A stretch of DNA of 64,000 nt from an uncultured Erythrobacter sp. (GTDB lineage: Bacteria > Pseudomonadota > Alphaproteobacteria > Sphingomonadales > Sphingomonadaceae), in the NCBI GenBank assembly GCA_947501215.1, contig CANMUS010000001.1:248001-312000 (forward strand), read 5' to 3'. Each line of letters starts with the position of its first letter. The stretch's first letter is position 1. The translations under genes were made by a program, and so were the position numbers. Below, piece after piece: positions 27,281-36,482 of this stretch. The notes under the pieces were generated by a model. It was not told the DNA's origin. It did no database searches and worked only from the letters and a program-made list of their open reading frames with translations.

Positions 27281-28791
27281 GCGCCCACCTCTCGCGCCAG
27301 CGCGGCCCGGTCGATCTTGCCGTTGGGATTGAGCGGAAGCGTTTCGCGCCAGTCGATAGTGTGCGGTTGCATGAAATTCGGCAAATCCCTGTTGAGCGCC
27401 TTCTCTAGCGATGTTTGCGCGTCCTGCGCACCCGCTTGCGCCCGGACAACCAGATGGATCGCTTGTCCGAGCCTTTCGTCAGGCACACCCAGCGCCACCG
27501 CTTCGGCGACAAGACCGGTAGCGCGCGCTGCGTCCTCCAGTTCCTGCGGGCTGATCCGGTTGCCCGCGCTCTTGATCATCGCATCGCGGCGGCCGACGAA
27601 ATAGAACAATCCATCGGCATCGCGTTTGACCCGATCGCCGGACCAGACCGCCGTGCCGCCATATTCGGACACGGTGGGCGCTGGCCGGAAGCGCTCGCGG
27701 GTTCGCTCTTCGTCCTGCCAATATCCCTGCGCGACCAGCGGCCCGCAATGGACCAGTTCGCCTTCCTTGCCCGGCCCGCTCACCTCGCCCATGTCGTCGA
27801 TGACGAGAATTTCCGCGAAAGGGATGGCCTTTCCCATGGAGGTCGGATGCGTCGCAACGAGTGCCGGATCAAGATAGGTCGAGCGGAAAGCCTCGGTGAG
27901 ACCGTACATCGGGAAGATCTTTGTTCCCGGCAGAATAGATCGCAGATCTCCTACCAATTGCGAAGTCAACGCGCCGCCCGAATTGGTGATCCGGCGCAAG
28001 GTAGATACCGCATCCTCCGGCCATTCGACTTCGGTCAGTTGCACCCAGAGCGACGGAACGCCAGCCAGTGTCGTCACCCGATGCTTTCCGCAAGACTTGG
28101 CCACATCTCGCGGGAAGAGATAATCCAGCGGCACCACGCTGCCGCCCGCATACCAGGTCGAGAACAGCTGGTTCTGCCCGTAATCGAAACTGAGCGGCAG
28201 CACGGCCAGCGTCACGTCGTCGGCCGCCATCCCAAGGTAATGCGCGACGGAAACCGCCCCCAGCCACAGATTGGCATGGCTCAACATCACGCCCTTGGGT
28301 GCGCCTGTCGATCCGCTGGTGTAGAGAATGGCGGCCAGGTCGTCGGGATCGTGCTGCGATAGTCCGAGTGTCGCAGCGGTGTCTTCTGCCTCAGCAAAAA
28401 CTGCGCTTTCCTCCAGCAAGTCGCAACTGGAAGGGACGTCGCCCTCTTCGAGCGTCGTGAGCCGCGCCTTCGTCCCCATCAACAGCACCGCGCCGCTGTC
28501 GCTCAGGATATGCGCGACCTGCGCGCGTTTCAGCAGCGGATTGATCGGCACATGCACCACGCCCGCCCGCGCCGCCGCGAGCGGCAGCAGGCAGGTAAGC
28601 TCGCCCTTCGCCGCCCAACTTGCCACGCGCGCGCCGGGCTCTGCCTTGCTGGCAAGCCACCCGGCCAGCAGCGACACGCGCTCCCGCAAATCGGCATAGG
28701 TCAACGTTCGGTCCCGCAACACCAGCGCAGAGGCCTGTGCATCGCCTCTCTCGGTCAGTTGATCGAGCGGGTACGGCGTGGGATCAGGCAT
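27277..28791 (-). CDS. Exosortase A system-associated AMP-forming acyl ligase
   Basis: ANL-superfamily adenylating enzyme of 504 residues that activates a carboxylate with ATP. The P-loop-like motif YTSGSTGAPKGVMLSH is clear. MYGLTEAFRSTY, GDRVKRDADGLFYFVGRRD and the C-terminal NPNGKIDRAAL, with the catalytic Lys, complete the set. It matches the exosortase-associated ligase family. GGAG precedes the ATG at 28791. An acyl carrier protein is encoded nearby on the other strand, so the acceptor may be ACP rather than CoA. It is coupled to the decarboxylase gene and faces away from the GNAT/FemAB-like gene across 26 bases. Confidence 0.92.
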   Translation of the reverse strand: MPDPTPYPLDQLTERGDAQASALVLRDRTLTYADLRERVSLLAGWLASKAEPGARVASWAAKGELTCLLPLAAARAGVVHVPINPLLKRAQVAHILSDSGAVLLMGTKARLTTLEEGDVPSSCDLLEESAVFAEAEDTAATLGLSQHDPDDLAAILYTSGSTGAPKGVMLSHANLWLGAVSVAHYLGMAADDVTLAVLPLSFDYGQNQLFSTWYAGGSVVPLDYLFPRDVAKSCGKHRVTTLAGVPSLWVQLTEVEWPEDAVSTLRRITNSGGALTSQLVGDLRSILPGTKIFPMYGLTEAFRSTYLDPALVATHPTSMGKAIPFAEILVIDDMGEVSGPGKEGELVHCGPLVAQGYWQDEERTRERFRPAPTVSEYGGTAVWSGDRVKRDADGLFYFVGRRDAMIKSAGNRISPQELEDAARATGLVAEAVALGVPDERLGQAIHLVVRAQAGAQDAQTSLEKALNRDLPNFMQPHTIDWRETLPLNPNGKIDRAALAREVGA

Positions 28792-28817
28792 CGAGGCTCC
28801 GGAGCGAGGACGAACGG

Positions 28818-29807
28818 GTGACTATCGAAGTCAGCTATCACGAGACGGTTAGCAAACTGCAAGAGTTTGCCCAGTTCGCGCGTGGACCTTTCGACCGACC
28901 GGACTGGTATGCCCTGCTCCAACGAGGCGGAATGCAGCCGGTCATCGTGGTTGGACAAAGCAAGCATCGCGTGGCCGCCCTTCCACTCATGGAGTCGGGC
29001 GATAGCCTCGCCGGCCTCGCCAACTGGTTCAGCTTTACATGGAGACCGCTCGGCCGCGATGACGAGCTGGTCGACGAAATCTTTATCGCGATGGCGCAGG
29101 ATTTGCGCAGCCGCGCTTGCGCTATCACGCTCGCCCCGCTCCCGGACGAGGACGGCAGTGCCTCCCGGCTAGAGCAGGCCTTCCGCAAAGCCGGCTGGGC
29201 CGTCTTTCGCGAGCAGTCCGACGAGAACCACGTGCTGCATGTCGAGGGCCGAAGCTTTGCCGAATATTGGGCCTATCGCCCCGGCCAGATGCGGACGACA
29301 CTGGAGCGCAAGGCGAAGAAAGTCGATGTCGAAATCCTGACCCGCTTCGACGAGCGAGCTTGGGACGGCTATCGGATTGTTTACAAGAATAGCTGGAAAC
29401 CTGCCGAAGAGCGGGCAGATGTCCTCGAAGCCTTTGCCCGGATGGAAGGCGAGGCGGGCCGTATCCGCATTGGTATCGCACGCGCCGAGGGTGTGCCGGT
29501 GGCGGCGCAATTCTGGACGGTCGAGAACGGCACGGCCTACATCCACAAGCTGGCGCACACCGAGGCGGCCAAACCGCTCTCCGCCGGTACCACGTTGAGC
29601 GCTGCGCTGTTCGAGCATGCGATCGACATCGATGGGGTCGAGCTGATCGACTTCGGCACCGGTTCGGATGCCTACAAGCGCGACTGGATGGAGACGGTCC
29701 GACTCCGCTATCGGCTCGAATGCTATGACTGGCGCAACCCCCGCAGCTGGAAGCGCATCGCCAAGGCCATGGTGCGCCGCCTTGCACGCGGCAAGTCGCG
29801 CCGCTAA
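28818..29807 (+). CDS. GNAT/FemAB-like acyltransferase (Acetyltransf_6 type)
   Basis: Predicted acyl or aminoacyl transferase of 329 residues with a CelD/BcsL-like GNAT domain. Visible parts are PFDRPDWYALLQRGG near the start and YRPGQMRTTLERKAKK. Then come RIGIARAEGVPVAAQFWTV, HTEAAKPLSAGTTLSAALF, and LIDFGTGSDAYKRDWM, which resembles the acceptor end of FemAB-fold enzymes. The GTG at 28818 has GAGGA eight bases upstream; a longer frame runs back through the divergent ligase gene and is not used. It heads a plus-strand operon with ACP and two hydrolases. It may transfer the product carried on ACP, but that is inference. Confidence 0.8.
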   Translation: MTIEVSYHETVSKLQEFAQFARGPFDRPDWYALLQRGGMQPVIVVGQSKHRVAALPLMESGDSLAGLANWFSFTWRPLGRDDELVDEIFIAMAQDLRSRACAITLAPLPDEDGSASRLEQAFRKAGWAVFREQSDENHVLHVEGRSFAEYWAYRPGQMRTTLERKAKKVDVEILTRFDERAWDGYRIVYKNSWKPAEERADVLEAFARMEGEAGRIRIGIARAEGVPVAAQFWTVENGTAYIHKLAHTEAAKPLSAGTTLSAALFEHAIDIDGVELIDFGTGSDAYKRDWMETVRLRYRLECYDWRNPRSWKRIAKAMVRRLARGKSRR

Positions 29808-29844
29808 GGGCAACGCCTCGCGACGCAGGGGATATGCAAGCTAC

Positions 29845-30147
29845 ATGACCGCCGAGACCGCCACAGCAGAGCCGACAGGGCCGAGCCGCAGCGCCATCGA
29901 CACGACCCTGCGCGCCATCTTGCGCGATGTGCTTGCGCTGGAGGAGAGCCAGGTCGAAGCCTTCGACGCCGACACCGGCCTGTTCGGTCACTTGCCGGAA
30001 CTCGATTCCATGGCGGTTGCGGGCCTCTTCACCGAGATGGAAGACCGGCTCGACATCGTGATCGACGACGACGATGTCGATGGCGAAATGCTCGAAACTT
30101 ATGGCGGCCTGCTTGCCTTCGCCGAGGCGAAGACGGTCGAGAGCTGA
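29845..30147 (+). CDS. Acyl carrier protein of the XrtA-associated module
   Basis: Acyl or peptidyl carrier protein of 100 residues. The phosphopantetheine site is Ser55 in LPELDSMAVAG, followed by the acidic recognition helix LFTEMEDRLDIVIDDDDVDG. A flexible, Ala/Thr-rich N-terminal tail of about 15 residues is extra compared with housekeeping AcpP. The start ATG at 29845 lies 37 bases after the transferase stop. The standalone carrier between a transferase and two hydrolases, opposite an AMP-ligase, points to a thioester-bound intermediate. Its cargo is unknown. Confidence 0.88.
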   Translation: MTAETATAEPTGPSRSAIDTTLRAILRDVLALEESQVEAFDADTGLFGHLPELDSMAVAGLFTEMEDRLDIVIDDDDVDGEMLETYGGLLAFAEAKTVES

Positions 30148-30155
30148 CCGGCATA

Positions 30156-30836
30156 GTGTATAGCAGCTGGCCCTGCCCGATGCCTTCCGGGGCGACGGCG
30201 GACGAGATGCTGCTGGCATTCGATCGCAAACGCGAGCACCGCCTCTTAGTGCTGATGCCGCTGTTCGACGAGGCCAGCAAGATGCGCCGGCAAGTCGTTG
30301 AAACCATGCGAATTCTCGATCAGTCGGGCGTCGATTGCTTCTGCCCCGATTTGCCGGGCTGCAACGAAAGCCTTGCGCCGCACTCAGAACAAACACTCTC
30401 CGGCTGGCGGGATGCCGCTGCACGCGCGGCCGCACACGTTGAAGCGACCCATGTGCTTGGCGTGCGGTCTGGCTGTCTGGCAGCGCCCGCAGAGTTGCAT
30501 GGCTGGACTTACGAGCCTGTAAAACCAAGGTCCGTCCTTTCGCGCTTGGCACGGGCGGAACAAATATCCGCTCGCGAAGCGAATGAGACCGTCACCGCAA
30601 AGCAACTGATGGCCGAAGGTTACGAGAAAGGCGTCACGCTGGCTGGCTGGTCGTTCGGACCCGATCTCGTGAACGAGCTGGCCACCAGCGAATTGGCCTC
30701 GTCCCCACACCGCCTGCCCATAACGCAGGAAGAAGTCGGCGGAAGCCCCCTCTGGTTGCGCGCAGAGCCCGCCTTCGATCCTGCACAGGCCAAGGCGCTG
30801 GCCGTGATCATCGTCGAGCGGTTGGAGCTGCCATGA
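30156..30836 (+). CDS. Exosortase A system-associated hydrolase 2 (alpha/beta fold, no Ser/Cys nucleophile)
   Basis: Alpha/beta-hydrolase-like protein of 226 residues. LVLMPLFDEASKMRRQV and DLPGCNESL are the oxyanion and strand regions. The nucleophile elbow reads GVRSG at 102-106, so the position normally Ser or Cys is Arg104. This agrees with the family having lost a standard nucleophile. The middle is Arg/Ala-rich, and a hydrophobic strand with GWSFGP follows. It starts at GTG 30156, eight bases after the ACP stop, and overlaps hydrolase 1 by four bases. It may be a non-catalytic partner. Confidence 0.85.
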   Translation: MYSSWPCPMPSGATADEMLLAFDRKREHRLLVLMPLFDEASKMRRQVVETMRILDQSGVDCFCPDLPGCNESLAPHSEQTLSGWRDAAARAAAHVEATHVLGVRSGCLAAPAELHGWTYEPVKPRSVLSRLARAEQISAREANETVTAKQLMAEGYEKGVTLAGWSFGPDLVNELATSELASSPHRLPITQEEVGGSPLWLRAEPAFDPAQAKALAVIIVERLELP

Positions 30837-31609
30837 GCAGGCTACCGCTCACGTTCGAATGCCAGGGCAAGCGCTGCGGCGCCACGCTGGACAGCGCGCC
30901 CGGCACCACCGGCCTGCTGATGGTGAGCGGAGGAAACGAGGTGCGGGCGGGCGCCTTCACCGGAGCGTCGCGGATCGCTGCCGAGATCGCGACGAAAGGC
31001 TTTCCCGTCTTCCGCTTCGATCGTCGCGGGGTCGGCGACAGCGAGGGCGAGAACCGCGGCTATCGCAAATCTCGCAAAGACATCGCCGCAGCCCTGCTCG
31101 CCTTTCGCGCTCTCGCGCCGCAGGTGGAACGCGTGGTCGCTTTCGGCAATTGCGATGCGGCAACCGCGCTCATGCTGGCGAGCGGCGCGGAGTGCGATGC
31201 CCTCGTGCTGAGCAATCCCTGGGTCATCGACGACGAGACCGATACCACGCCCTCGCCCGCCGCTATCCGGTCGCGCTATGCAAGCAAGCTGGCCAATCCT
31301 GCCGAACTGAAGCGATTGCTCACCGGCAAGGTCGACTTGGGAAAGCTTGCGCGAGGACTCGGTCGGGCGGCCCAGCCTCGGCCCGCTGCTTCATCGCTTG
31401 CCGAGGAAGCCCGCGAAGGGCTTGCCGCTTTCACCGGGCCGGTGACGATCCTGCTCGCCGAGAATGACCGCACCGCCCATCATTTCGGCGAGCAATGGGA
31501 CAAAGCGGATACGCGAATTCGCCGCTGCCCGGACGCTGGCCATGCCTATGCGGGTGGCGCGGCGCATGGATGGCTGCGGGCGCAAGTGCTCGAAGCGCTG
31601 CGAGTCTAA
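30833..31609 (+). CDS. Exosortase A system-associated hydrolase 1 (alpha/beta hydrolase, Cys nucleophile)
   Basis: Alpha/beta hydrolase of 258 residues. TGLLMVSGGNEVRAG holds the oxyanion region and FRFDRRGVGDSEGE is the conserved strand-turn. The elbow is FGNCDAATAL with Cys107 at the nucleophile place. LLAENDRTAHHF carries the acid, and CPDAGHAY the catalytic His. A thioesterase-like or transferase reaction on the ACP-bound product is plausible but unproven. It is coupled to hydrolase 2 and is the last gene of the four-gene plus-strand operon. Its stop overlaps the end of the convergent RNA methyltransferase gene. Confidence 0.88.
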   Translation: MSRLPLTFECQGKRCGATLDSAPGTTGLLMVSGGNEVRAGAFTGASRIAAEIATKGFPVFRFDRRGVGDSEGENRGYRKSRKDIAAALLAFRALAPQVERVVAFGNCDAATALMLASGAECDALVLSNPWVIDDETDTTPSPAAIRSRYASKLANPAELKRLLTGKVDLGKLARGLGRAAQPRPAASSLAEEAREGLAAFTGPVTILLAENDRTAHHFGEQWDKADTRIRRCPDAGHAYAGGAAHGWLRAQVLEALRV

Positions 31610-32820
31610 TCGCGGGTAAAGTAGCTGGTCAGCTCGACATGGGTCGACCAGCGGAACTGGCCCACCGGGCGCAGTTTCTCGAGCCGGAAACCTGCATCGA
31701 CCAAGGTGCGCGCATCCTTGGCCCAGCTGGCCGGATTGCAGCTGATATAGGCGGCGCGGCTGGCTTCGCTCGCCGCGATCTGCGCGATCTGCTCTCGCGC
31801 ACCTGCACGCGGCGGATCGAGCAGGAGCGCGCCGAACCGGCTTGCCTCATCGGGCTGCAGCGGATTGCGGAAAAGGTCGCGGTGCATCGCCTGGACGGGA
31901 AGGCCCCGCGCATTGGCTGCGGATTTGCACGCGAGGTGCGCATCGCGCGCGGCCTCCACGGCCAGCACCTTGGCAGGTCCAGCCAGCGCAAACGCGAATG
32001 TGCCGAGCCCTGAGAACAGATCGGCGATGGTATTCGCGCCCTGCAGATATGCCTTGGCATCCTCGACCAAGGCATTTTCTCCGTCCTGCGTCGGCTGGAG
32101 AAAGCTGCCATGCGGAAAACCGACTGGAACCGGGCCGAGCGTAACGGTGGCCGGTTGCGGTTCCCACTGCGTTTCCGCGCCGTATCCGCGATCGAGCGAC
32201 AGTCGCGCCAGACCGTAGTCCCGCGCGAAATCGAGCAGCGCTTCGGTAGCTGCCAGACCCTCGGCCTCGATCCCCTTGATCGTGCAATCGATACCCTGGT
32301 CGATCATCGTCACTTCGACATCGACCGTCTGGCGGTCGGCATAAGCGGCGATCAGCTGCCTTAGCGGGGGCACGAGTGCCGCAAGCTCCGGCAGAAGGAC
32401 TGGACACTCGCGCAGGTCGACGATCCGATGCGAGCGCGCTTCGCGAAAGCCCAGCACTGCACCCTTGCCCTTACGCAACCCATGGAGCGTCGCGCGGCGG
32501 CGCGTTGCCGGCGGCGAAAGGTGCGTGGGCAGCACGTCTTGCGGCTCGATGCTCTGCCCATGAGCCGCATGCAGCACGCGGTCGGTGACGAACTGGCGCA
32601 ATGCGTCCTCGCCAGCATGCTGGAGCTGGCAGCCACCACACCCCTCGTCCTGCGCCACGGCGAAGTGACGGCACGGCGGTTCGACATGTTGCGGTCCTGC
32701 GTCGAGCGTGCCATCGGGCAGCACGACGTCACCTGGGACACCTCCCGTTACATGACGACCGGAGGCCGTGACGCCATCGCCGCGGGCGGCAATGCGACGG
32801 ATCGGCTCGGCTTCGCTCAC
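31606..32820 (-). CDS. Class I SAM-dependent RNA methyltransferase (TrmA/RlmD family)
   Basis: Predicted RNA uracil-5-methyltransferase of 404 residues. The iron-sulfur ligands are Cys50, Cys61, Cys64 (CGGCQLQH) and a Cys in LRECPVLL. The C-terminal SAM domain has ADLFSGLGTFAFAL, then LLDPPRAGA, and the catalytic Cys in YISCNPASW. The N-terminal TRAM-like part is short. It could be RlmC, RlmD or TrmA; the position on rRNA or tRNA cannot be chosen from sequence. It overlaps the upstream nnr gene by four bases and ends against the XrtA-module operon. Confidence 0.9.
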   Translation of the reverse strand: MSEAEPIRRIAARGDGVTASGRHVTGGVPGDVVLPDGTLDAGPQHVEPPCRHFAVAQDEGCGGCQLQHAGEDALRQFVTDRVLHAAHGQSIEPQDVLPTHLSPPATRRRATLHGLRKGKGAVLGFREARSHRIVDLRECPVLLPELAALVPPLRQLIAAYADRQTVDVEVTMIDQGIDCTIKGIEAEGLAATEALLDFARDYGLARLSLDRGYGAETQWEPQPATVTLGPVPVGFPHGSFLQPTQDGENALVEDAKAYLQGANTIADLFSGLGTFAFALAGPAKVLAVEAARDAHLACKSAANARGLPVQAMHRDLFRNPLQPDEASRFGALLLDPPRAGAREQIAQIAASEASRAAYISCNPASWAKDARTLVDAGFRLEKLRPVGQFRWSTHVELTSYFTRD

Positions 32821-34202
32821 AGGAATGCCGCCATGGCCGGTTTCACCGCGCGCGCCAGATCACTGGCCGAGAAAGCCGAGGCGGCCCGTCGAGCCGCTTC
32901 GTGATCAACCCAGACCGCTTCCTCGCAGGCGCGCATCGTGTCCGAATGCACCGCCAAACGTGACGCCACAATACCGGCGAGCACATCGCCGCTGCCTGCC
33001 ACCGATAGCCAGCTCGATCCGCGCGGGAAAAAGCGCATTCCCTCACGGCCCAACAGCACGGTGTCGGGTCCCTTGGCGAGCACTGTCATTCCAGTGACGT
33101 CGTGCAACCTCCGTGCGCGGTCGAGCTTGCTTTGAAGCGTGACGCCAAAGCTTTCGCACAACGTCGCGAGCTCGCCCTCATGCGGTGTCAGGCAAATCTT
33201 CGTGACGTCGATCCCGTCCAGCATATCCGGGCGCAGGAGAAGCAGAGCGTCTGCATCAAGAACGCATGGGCGGCCGCTTCCCAAGACCCGCGATAGCCGG
33301 TTGCGCGCCTCGGCATTGCGGCCAAGTCCGGGCCCGGTGAGCAGAGCCGAAATCCGCTCATCTTCAAGCACGGCGTCAAGGTCCTGCTCGATCACCAGAT
33401 CCGCCGGTGCATCGGGATGCGAGTGGTCGCTCACCAGCTTCACATAGCCTGCCCCCGCATGCATCGCGGCCTCGGCAGAAAGGAGCGGAGCGCCAGGCAT
33501 CGATCCTGCAACAACTGCCAGCAGCCCGCGCCGATACTTGTGACTGTCTGCCGCAGGCGCTGTCAGTTGCGGAGCCGACGCCAGTCGGTCGCTTACGTCC
33601 TCCAACGCGAGGCCGATCGGGACGCAGCGCAATGCGCCCATCGACGCCATCGCGGGCATCAGGAAATGGGCTTGCTTCCAAGCGCCGAGTGCGAGCGTAA
33701 GGTCATATTGAGGCAGCGGCCCGAGGACCGATCCCGTGTCGCTTTCGACCGAGCTCGGAACATCGATAGCTATTTTGTAACAATCGCTTGCGGCGAGTTC
33801 TTCGAGCAGGCTCGCAAATTCGTCCTCGACGTCTCTCGATAGCCCGTAACCGAACAGGCAGTCGACGATGACCGGGTCGGTCAAAGCCGCGCGGCCAATC
33901 ACCTTCCCCTCGAAGGCTGCCCGCGCCTTGCGCGCCGTCTCGCTTTTCGGTTCCACGGGAGCGATGACGCGCACCTTGTAGCCCTTCGCATGCAGGCGAC
34001 CGGCGATGACGTAACCGTCCCCGCCATTGTTGCCAGGCCCGCAGAGCACGGTGATCGGTCGGCCCGCAGCCATCCGCATCACCCATTGAGCCGCGCCTTC
34101 GCCGGCCCGCTGCACCAGCTCCCATTCGCTGGTCCGGGCATCCATCGCGGCTTGCTCGGCTGCGCGCATGGCTTCGACGCTGAGGACTGCAGTCGGGCTC
34201 AT
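32817..34202 (-). CDS. nnr: Bifunctional NAD(P)H-hydrate epimerase/dehydratase
   Basis: Repairs hydrated NADH and NADPH. The 461-residue protein fuses an N-terminal YjeF_N epimerase domain with a C-terminal ADP-dependent dehydratase domain. The first has VLCGPGNNGGDGYVIAGRL; the second has LLTGPGLGRN and SVAGSGDVLAGIVASRL. The start ATG overlaps the upstream lipoprotein gene by four bases, and the end overlaps the RNA methyltransferase gene. Both domains look complete. Confidence 0.93.
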   Translation of the reverse strand: MSPTAVLSVEAMRAAEQAAMDARTSEWELVQRAGEGAAQWVMRMAAGRPITVLCGPGNNGGDGYVIAGRLHAKGYKVRVIAPVEPKSETARKARAAFEGKVIGRAALTDPVIVDCLFGYGLSRDVEDEFASLLEELAASDCYKIAIDVPSSVESDTGSVLGPLPQYDLTLALGAWKQAHFLMPAMASMGALRCVPIGLALEDVSDRLASAPQLTAPAADSHKYRRGLLAVVAGSMPGAPLLSAEAAMHAGAGYVKLVSDHSHPDAPADLVIEQDLDAVLEDERISALLTGPGLGRNAEARNRLSRVLGSGRPCVLDADALLLLRPDMLDGIDVTKICLTPHEGELATLCESFGVTLQSKLDRARRLHDVTGMTVLAKGPDTVLLGREGMRFFPRGSSWLSVAGSGDVLAGIVASRLAVHSDTMRACEEAVWVDHEAARRAASAFSASDLARAVKPAMAAFL

Positions 34203-34555
34203 TGCGACGCCTGCGCCGGGAAATTGTAGCTGTCGTTGCCGATGGTAACGTAGATCCTATCCTCGCGGACTTCGCTGCGCGCAGTCTCGAACCCATCGAC
34301 GCTGGCGAAACCCTCACCGCGTTCAACGAGGCGACGGAAGCCGCCATTGGGATGACGGATCACGAAGACATTCGCCCCGCCAACCCGCGCGGTTTCGAGG
34401 CGGCAGTCGTCGGACCACTCGCCCTCGCCCTCGAGCGCGCAAAGCACCGGTTCGGCCCCCACCTCGGCTACGCCCTGCTCCTCCGAACAAGCGCCGAGGA
34501 TTGCAGCAAGGCACAGCGCTGCGGTGACATCGTAGGGAGAGGGTCGAAATTTCAT
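34199..34555 (-). CDS. Small predicted lipoprotein of unknown function
   Basis: A 118-residue protein with a short basic N-terminus and a hydrophobic signal ending in LAAILGACSEE, a clear lipobox with Cys at 23. The mature part has two further Cys (LCALEGEGEWSDDCRLE) that could form a disulfide, and a beta-rich end (DRIYVTIGNDSYNFPAQ). I recognise no domain. It is translationally coupled to nnr by a four-base overlap. The conserved arrangement suggests a real gene of the same operon. Confidence 0.75.
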   Translation of the reverse strand: MKFRPSPYDVTAALCLAAILGACSEEQGVAEVGAEPVLCALEGEGEWSDDCRLETARVGGANVFVIRHPNGGFRRLVERGEGFASVDGFETARSEVREDRIYVTIGNDSYNFPAQASQ

Positions 34556-34593
34556 GCCCAGCGGCTGCCACGCCGCGCTGCGCGGGGCAAGCC

Positions 34594-36450
34594 TCAGCGG
34601 CGCCTGATCTGCGAAACGTCCCGGATCGCGCCGCGCGCGGCGGAGGTCGTCATTGCGGCATAGGCTTTCAGCGCATCGGTCACGCGGCGCTCGCGCGGAG
34701 CGGCGGGAGCCCAGCCATTGTCGCTCTTTGCGTCCATCGCGGCGCGGCGGCGATCAAGGTTCTCGTCGGAAACTTCCAGCGTGATGGTGCGATTGGGAAT
34801 GTCGATGGCAATGATGTCGCCGTTTTCGACCAGGCCGATCGCCCCGCCCTCCGCAGCTTCGGGCGAAACGTGGCCGATCGACAGGCCGGAGGTGCCGCCG
34901 GAGAAGCGGCCGTCGGTGAGCAGCGCACAAGCCGCGCCCAGGCCCTTCGATTTCAAATAGCTAGTCGGGTAGAGCATCTCCTGCATCCCCGGTCCGCCCC
35001 GCGGCCCTTCGTAGCGGATCACGACCACATCGCCTTCCACCACCTGGCCGGTGAGGATGGCGGTCACGGCATCGTCCTGGCTTTCGTAAACCTTGGCAGG
35101 GCCGGAGAACTTCAGGATGCTTTCATCAACCCCGGCAGTCTTTACGATGCAGCCGTCGCGCGCGATATTGCCGTAGAGCACGGCTAGGCCGCCATCCTGG
35201 CTGAAGGCGTGCTCGGCGCTGCGGATAACGCCGTTTTCGCGGTCGAGGTCGAGCTCTTCCCAGCGGCGCGACTGACTGAAGGCGGTCTGCGTCGGCACGC
35301 CTCCAGGCGCTGCCGAGTAGAATTCGCGCACCTTGTTGTTCTGCGTGCGCCCGATATCCCAATCGTCCAGCGCATCGCCCATGGTGGGGCTGTGCACAGT
35401 CGGCAAAGCGGTATGGAGCAGGCCTGCCTTCTCCAATTCGCCGAGGATCGACATGATGCCGCCCGCGCGGTGGACGTCTTCCATGTGCACATCGCTCTTG
35501 GCGGGGGCGACCTTGGACAGGCACGGCACCTTGCGGCTGAGGCGGTCGATGTCTTCCATGGTAAAGTCGACCCCTGCTTCGTTCGCTGCGGCGAGCAGGT
35601 GCAAGACAGTATTGGTCGAGCCACCCATCGCGATGTCGAGGCTCATCGCATTTTCGAAAGCTTCGAAGCTGGCGATTGTGCGCGGCAGCACGCTGTCGTC
35701 GTCCTCTTCGTAATAGCGTTTGGCGAGCGTCACCACGAGCCGCCCCGCCCGCTCGAACAGGCTCTGGCGGTCGCAATGTGTGGCGAGAGTCGAGCCATTG
35801 CCGGGCAGCGACAGGCCCAGCGCTTCGGTCAGGCAGTTCATCGAATTGGCCGTGAACATGCCCGAACAGCTGCCGCAGGTCGGGCAGGCGTTCTGCTCGA
35901 TCGCGGTGACTTCCTCGTCGGTATAAGATTCGTCCGCCGCGGCGACCATTGCGTCCACCAGATCCAGCGCGACTTCCTTGCCCTTCACCACGACCTTGCC
36001 CGCCTCCATCGGTCCGCCGCTGACGAACACCGCCGGGACGTTCAGCCGCATCGCCGCCATCAGCATGCCCGGCGTGATCTTGTCGCAGTTGGAGATGCAT
36101 ACCATCGCATCGGCACAGTGAGCGTTCACCATGTACTCGACGCTGTCGGCGATCAGGTCGCGGCTGGGTAGCGAATAGAGCATCCCGTCGTGGCCCATGG
36201 CGATGCCGTCATCGACCGCGATGGTGTTGAATTCCTTGGCGACACCGCCCGCCGCCTCGATCTCGCGCGCGACAAGCTGGCCGAGGTCCTTCAAGTGGAC
36301 ATGTCCGGGGACAAATTGTGTAAAGCTGTTCACGACCGCGATGATCGGCTTGCCGAAATCGCCGTCCTTCATCCCCGTCGCACGCCACAAACCGCGCGCG
36401 CCGGCCATGTTGCGGCCATGGGTGGTGGTGCGGGAGCGGTAGGCAGGCAT
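34594..36450 (-). CDS. ilvD: Dihydroxy-acid dehydratase
   Basis: Iron-sulfur dehydratase of branched-chain amino-acid synthesis that makes 2-keto acids from 2,3-dihydroxy acids. The 618 residues match the family. Cluster and active-site motifs are [13 protein letters not shown] and [18 protein letters not shown]. The C-terminal region holds [20 protein letters not shown]. The start is [20 protein letters not shown], conserved in the family. It lies 38 bases upstream of the small lipoprotein gene and could be on the same minus-strand transcript. Confidence 0.97.
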   Translation of the reverse strand: MPAYRSRTTTHGRNMAGARGLWRATGMKDGDFGKPIIAVVNSFTQFVPGHVHLKDLGQLVAREIEAAGGVAKEFNTIAVDDGIAMGHDGMLYSLPSRDLIADSVEYMVNAHCADAMVCISNCDKITPGMLMAAMRLNVPAVFVSGGPMEAGKVVVKGKEVALDLVDAMVAAADESYTDEEVTAIEQNACPTCGSCSGMFTANSMNCLTEALGLSLPGNGSTLATHCDRQSLFERAGRLVVTLAKRYYEEDDDSVLPRTIASFEAFENAMSLDIAMGGSTNTVLHLLAAANEAGVDFTMEDIDRLSRKVPCLSKVAPAKSDVHMEDVHRAGGIMSILGELEKAGLLHTALPTVHSPTMGDALDDWDIGRTQNNKVREFYSAAPGGVPTQTAFSQSRRWEELDLDRENGVIRSAEHAFSQDGGLAVLYGNIARDGCIVKTAGVDESILKFSGPAKVYESQDDAVTAILTGQVVEGDVVVIRYEGPRGGPGMQEMLYPTSYLKSKGLGAACALLTDGRFSGGTSGLSIGHVSPEAAEGGAIGLVENGDIIAIDIPNRTITLEVSDENLDRRRAAMDAKSDNGWAPAAPRERRVTDALKAYAAMTTSAARGAIRDVSQIRRR

Positions 36451-36482
36451 GGCGGGTCTCGATTGCTGAACTGAACCAGTAG

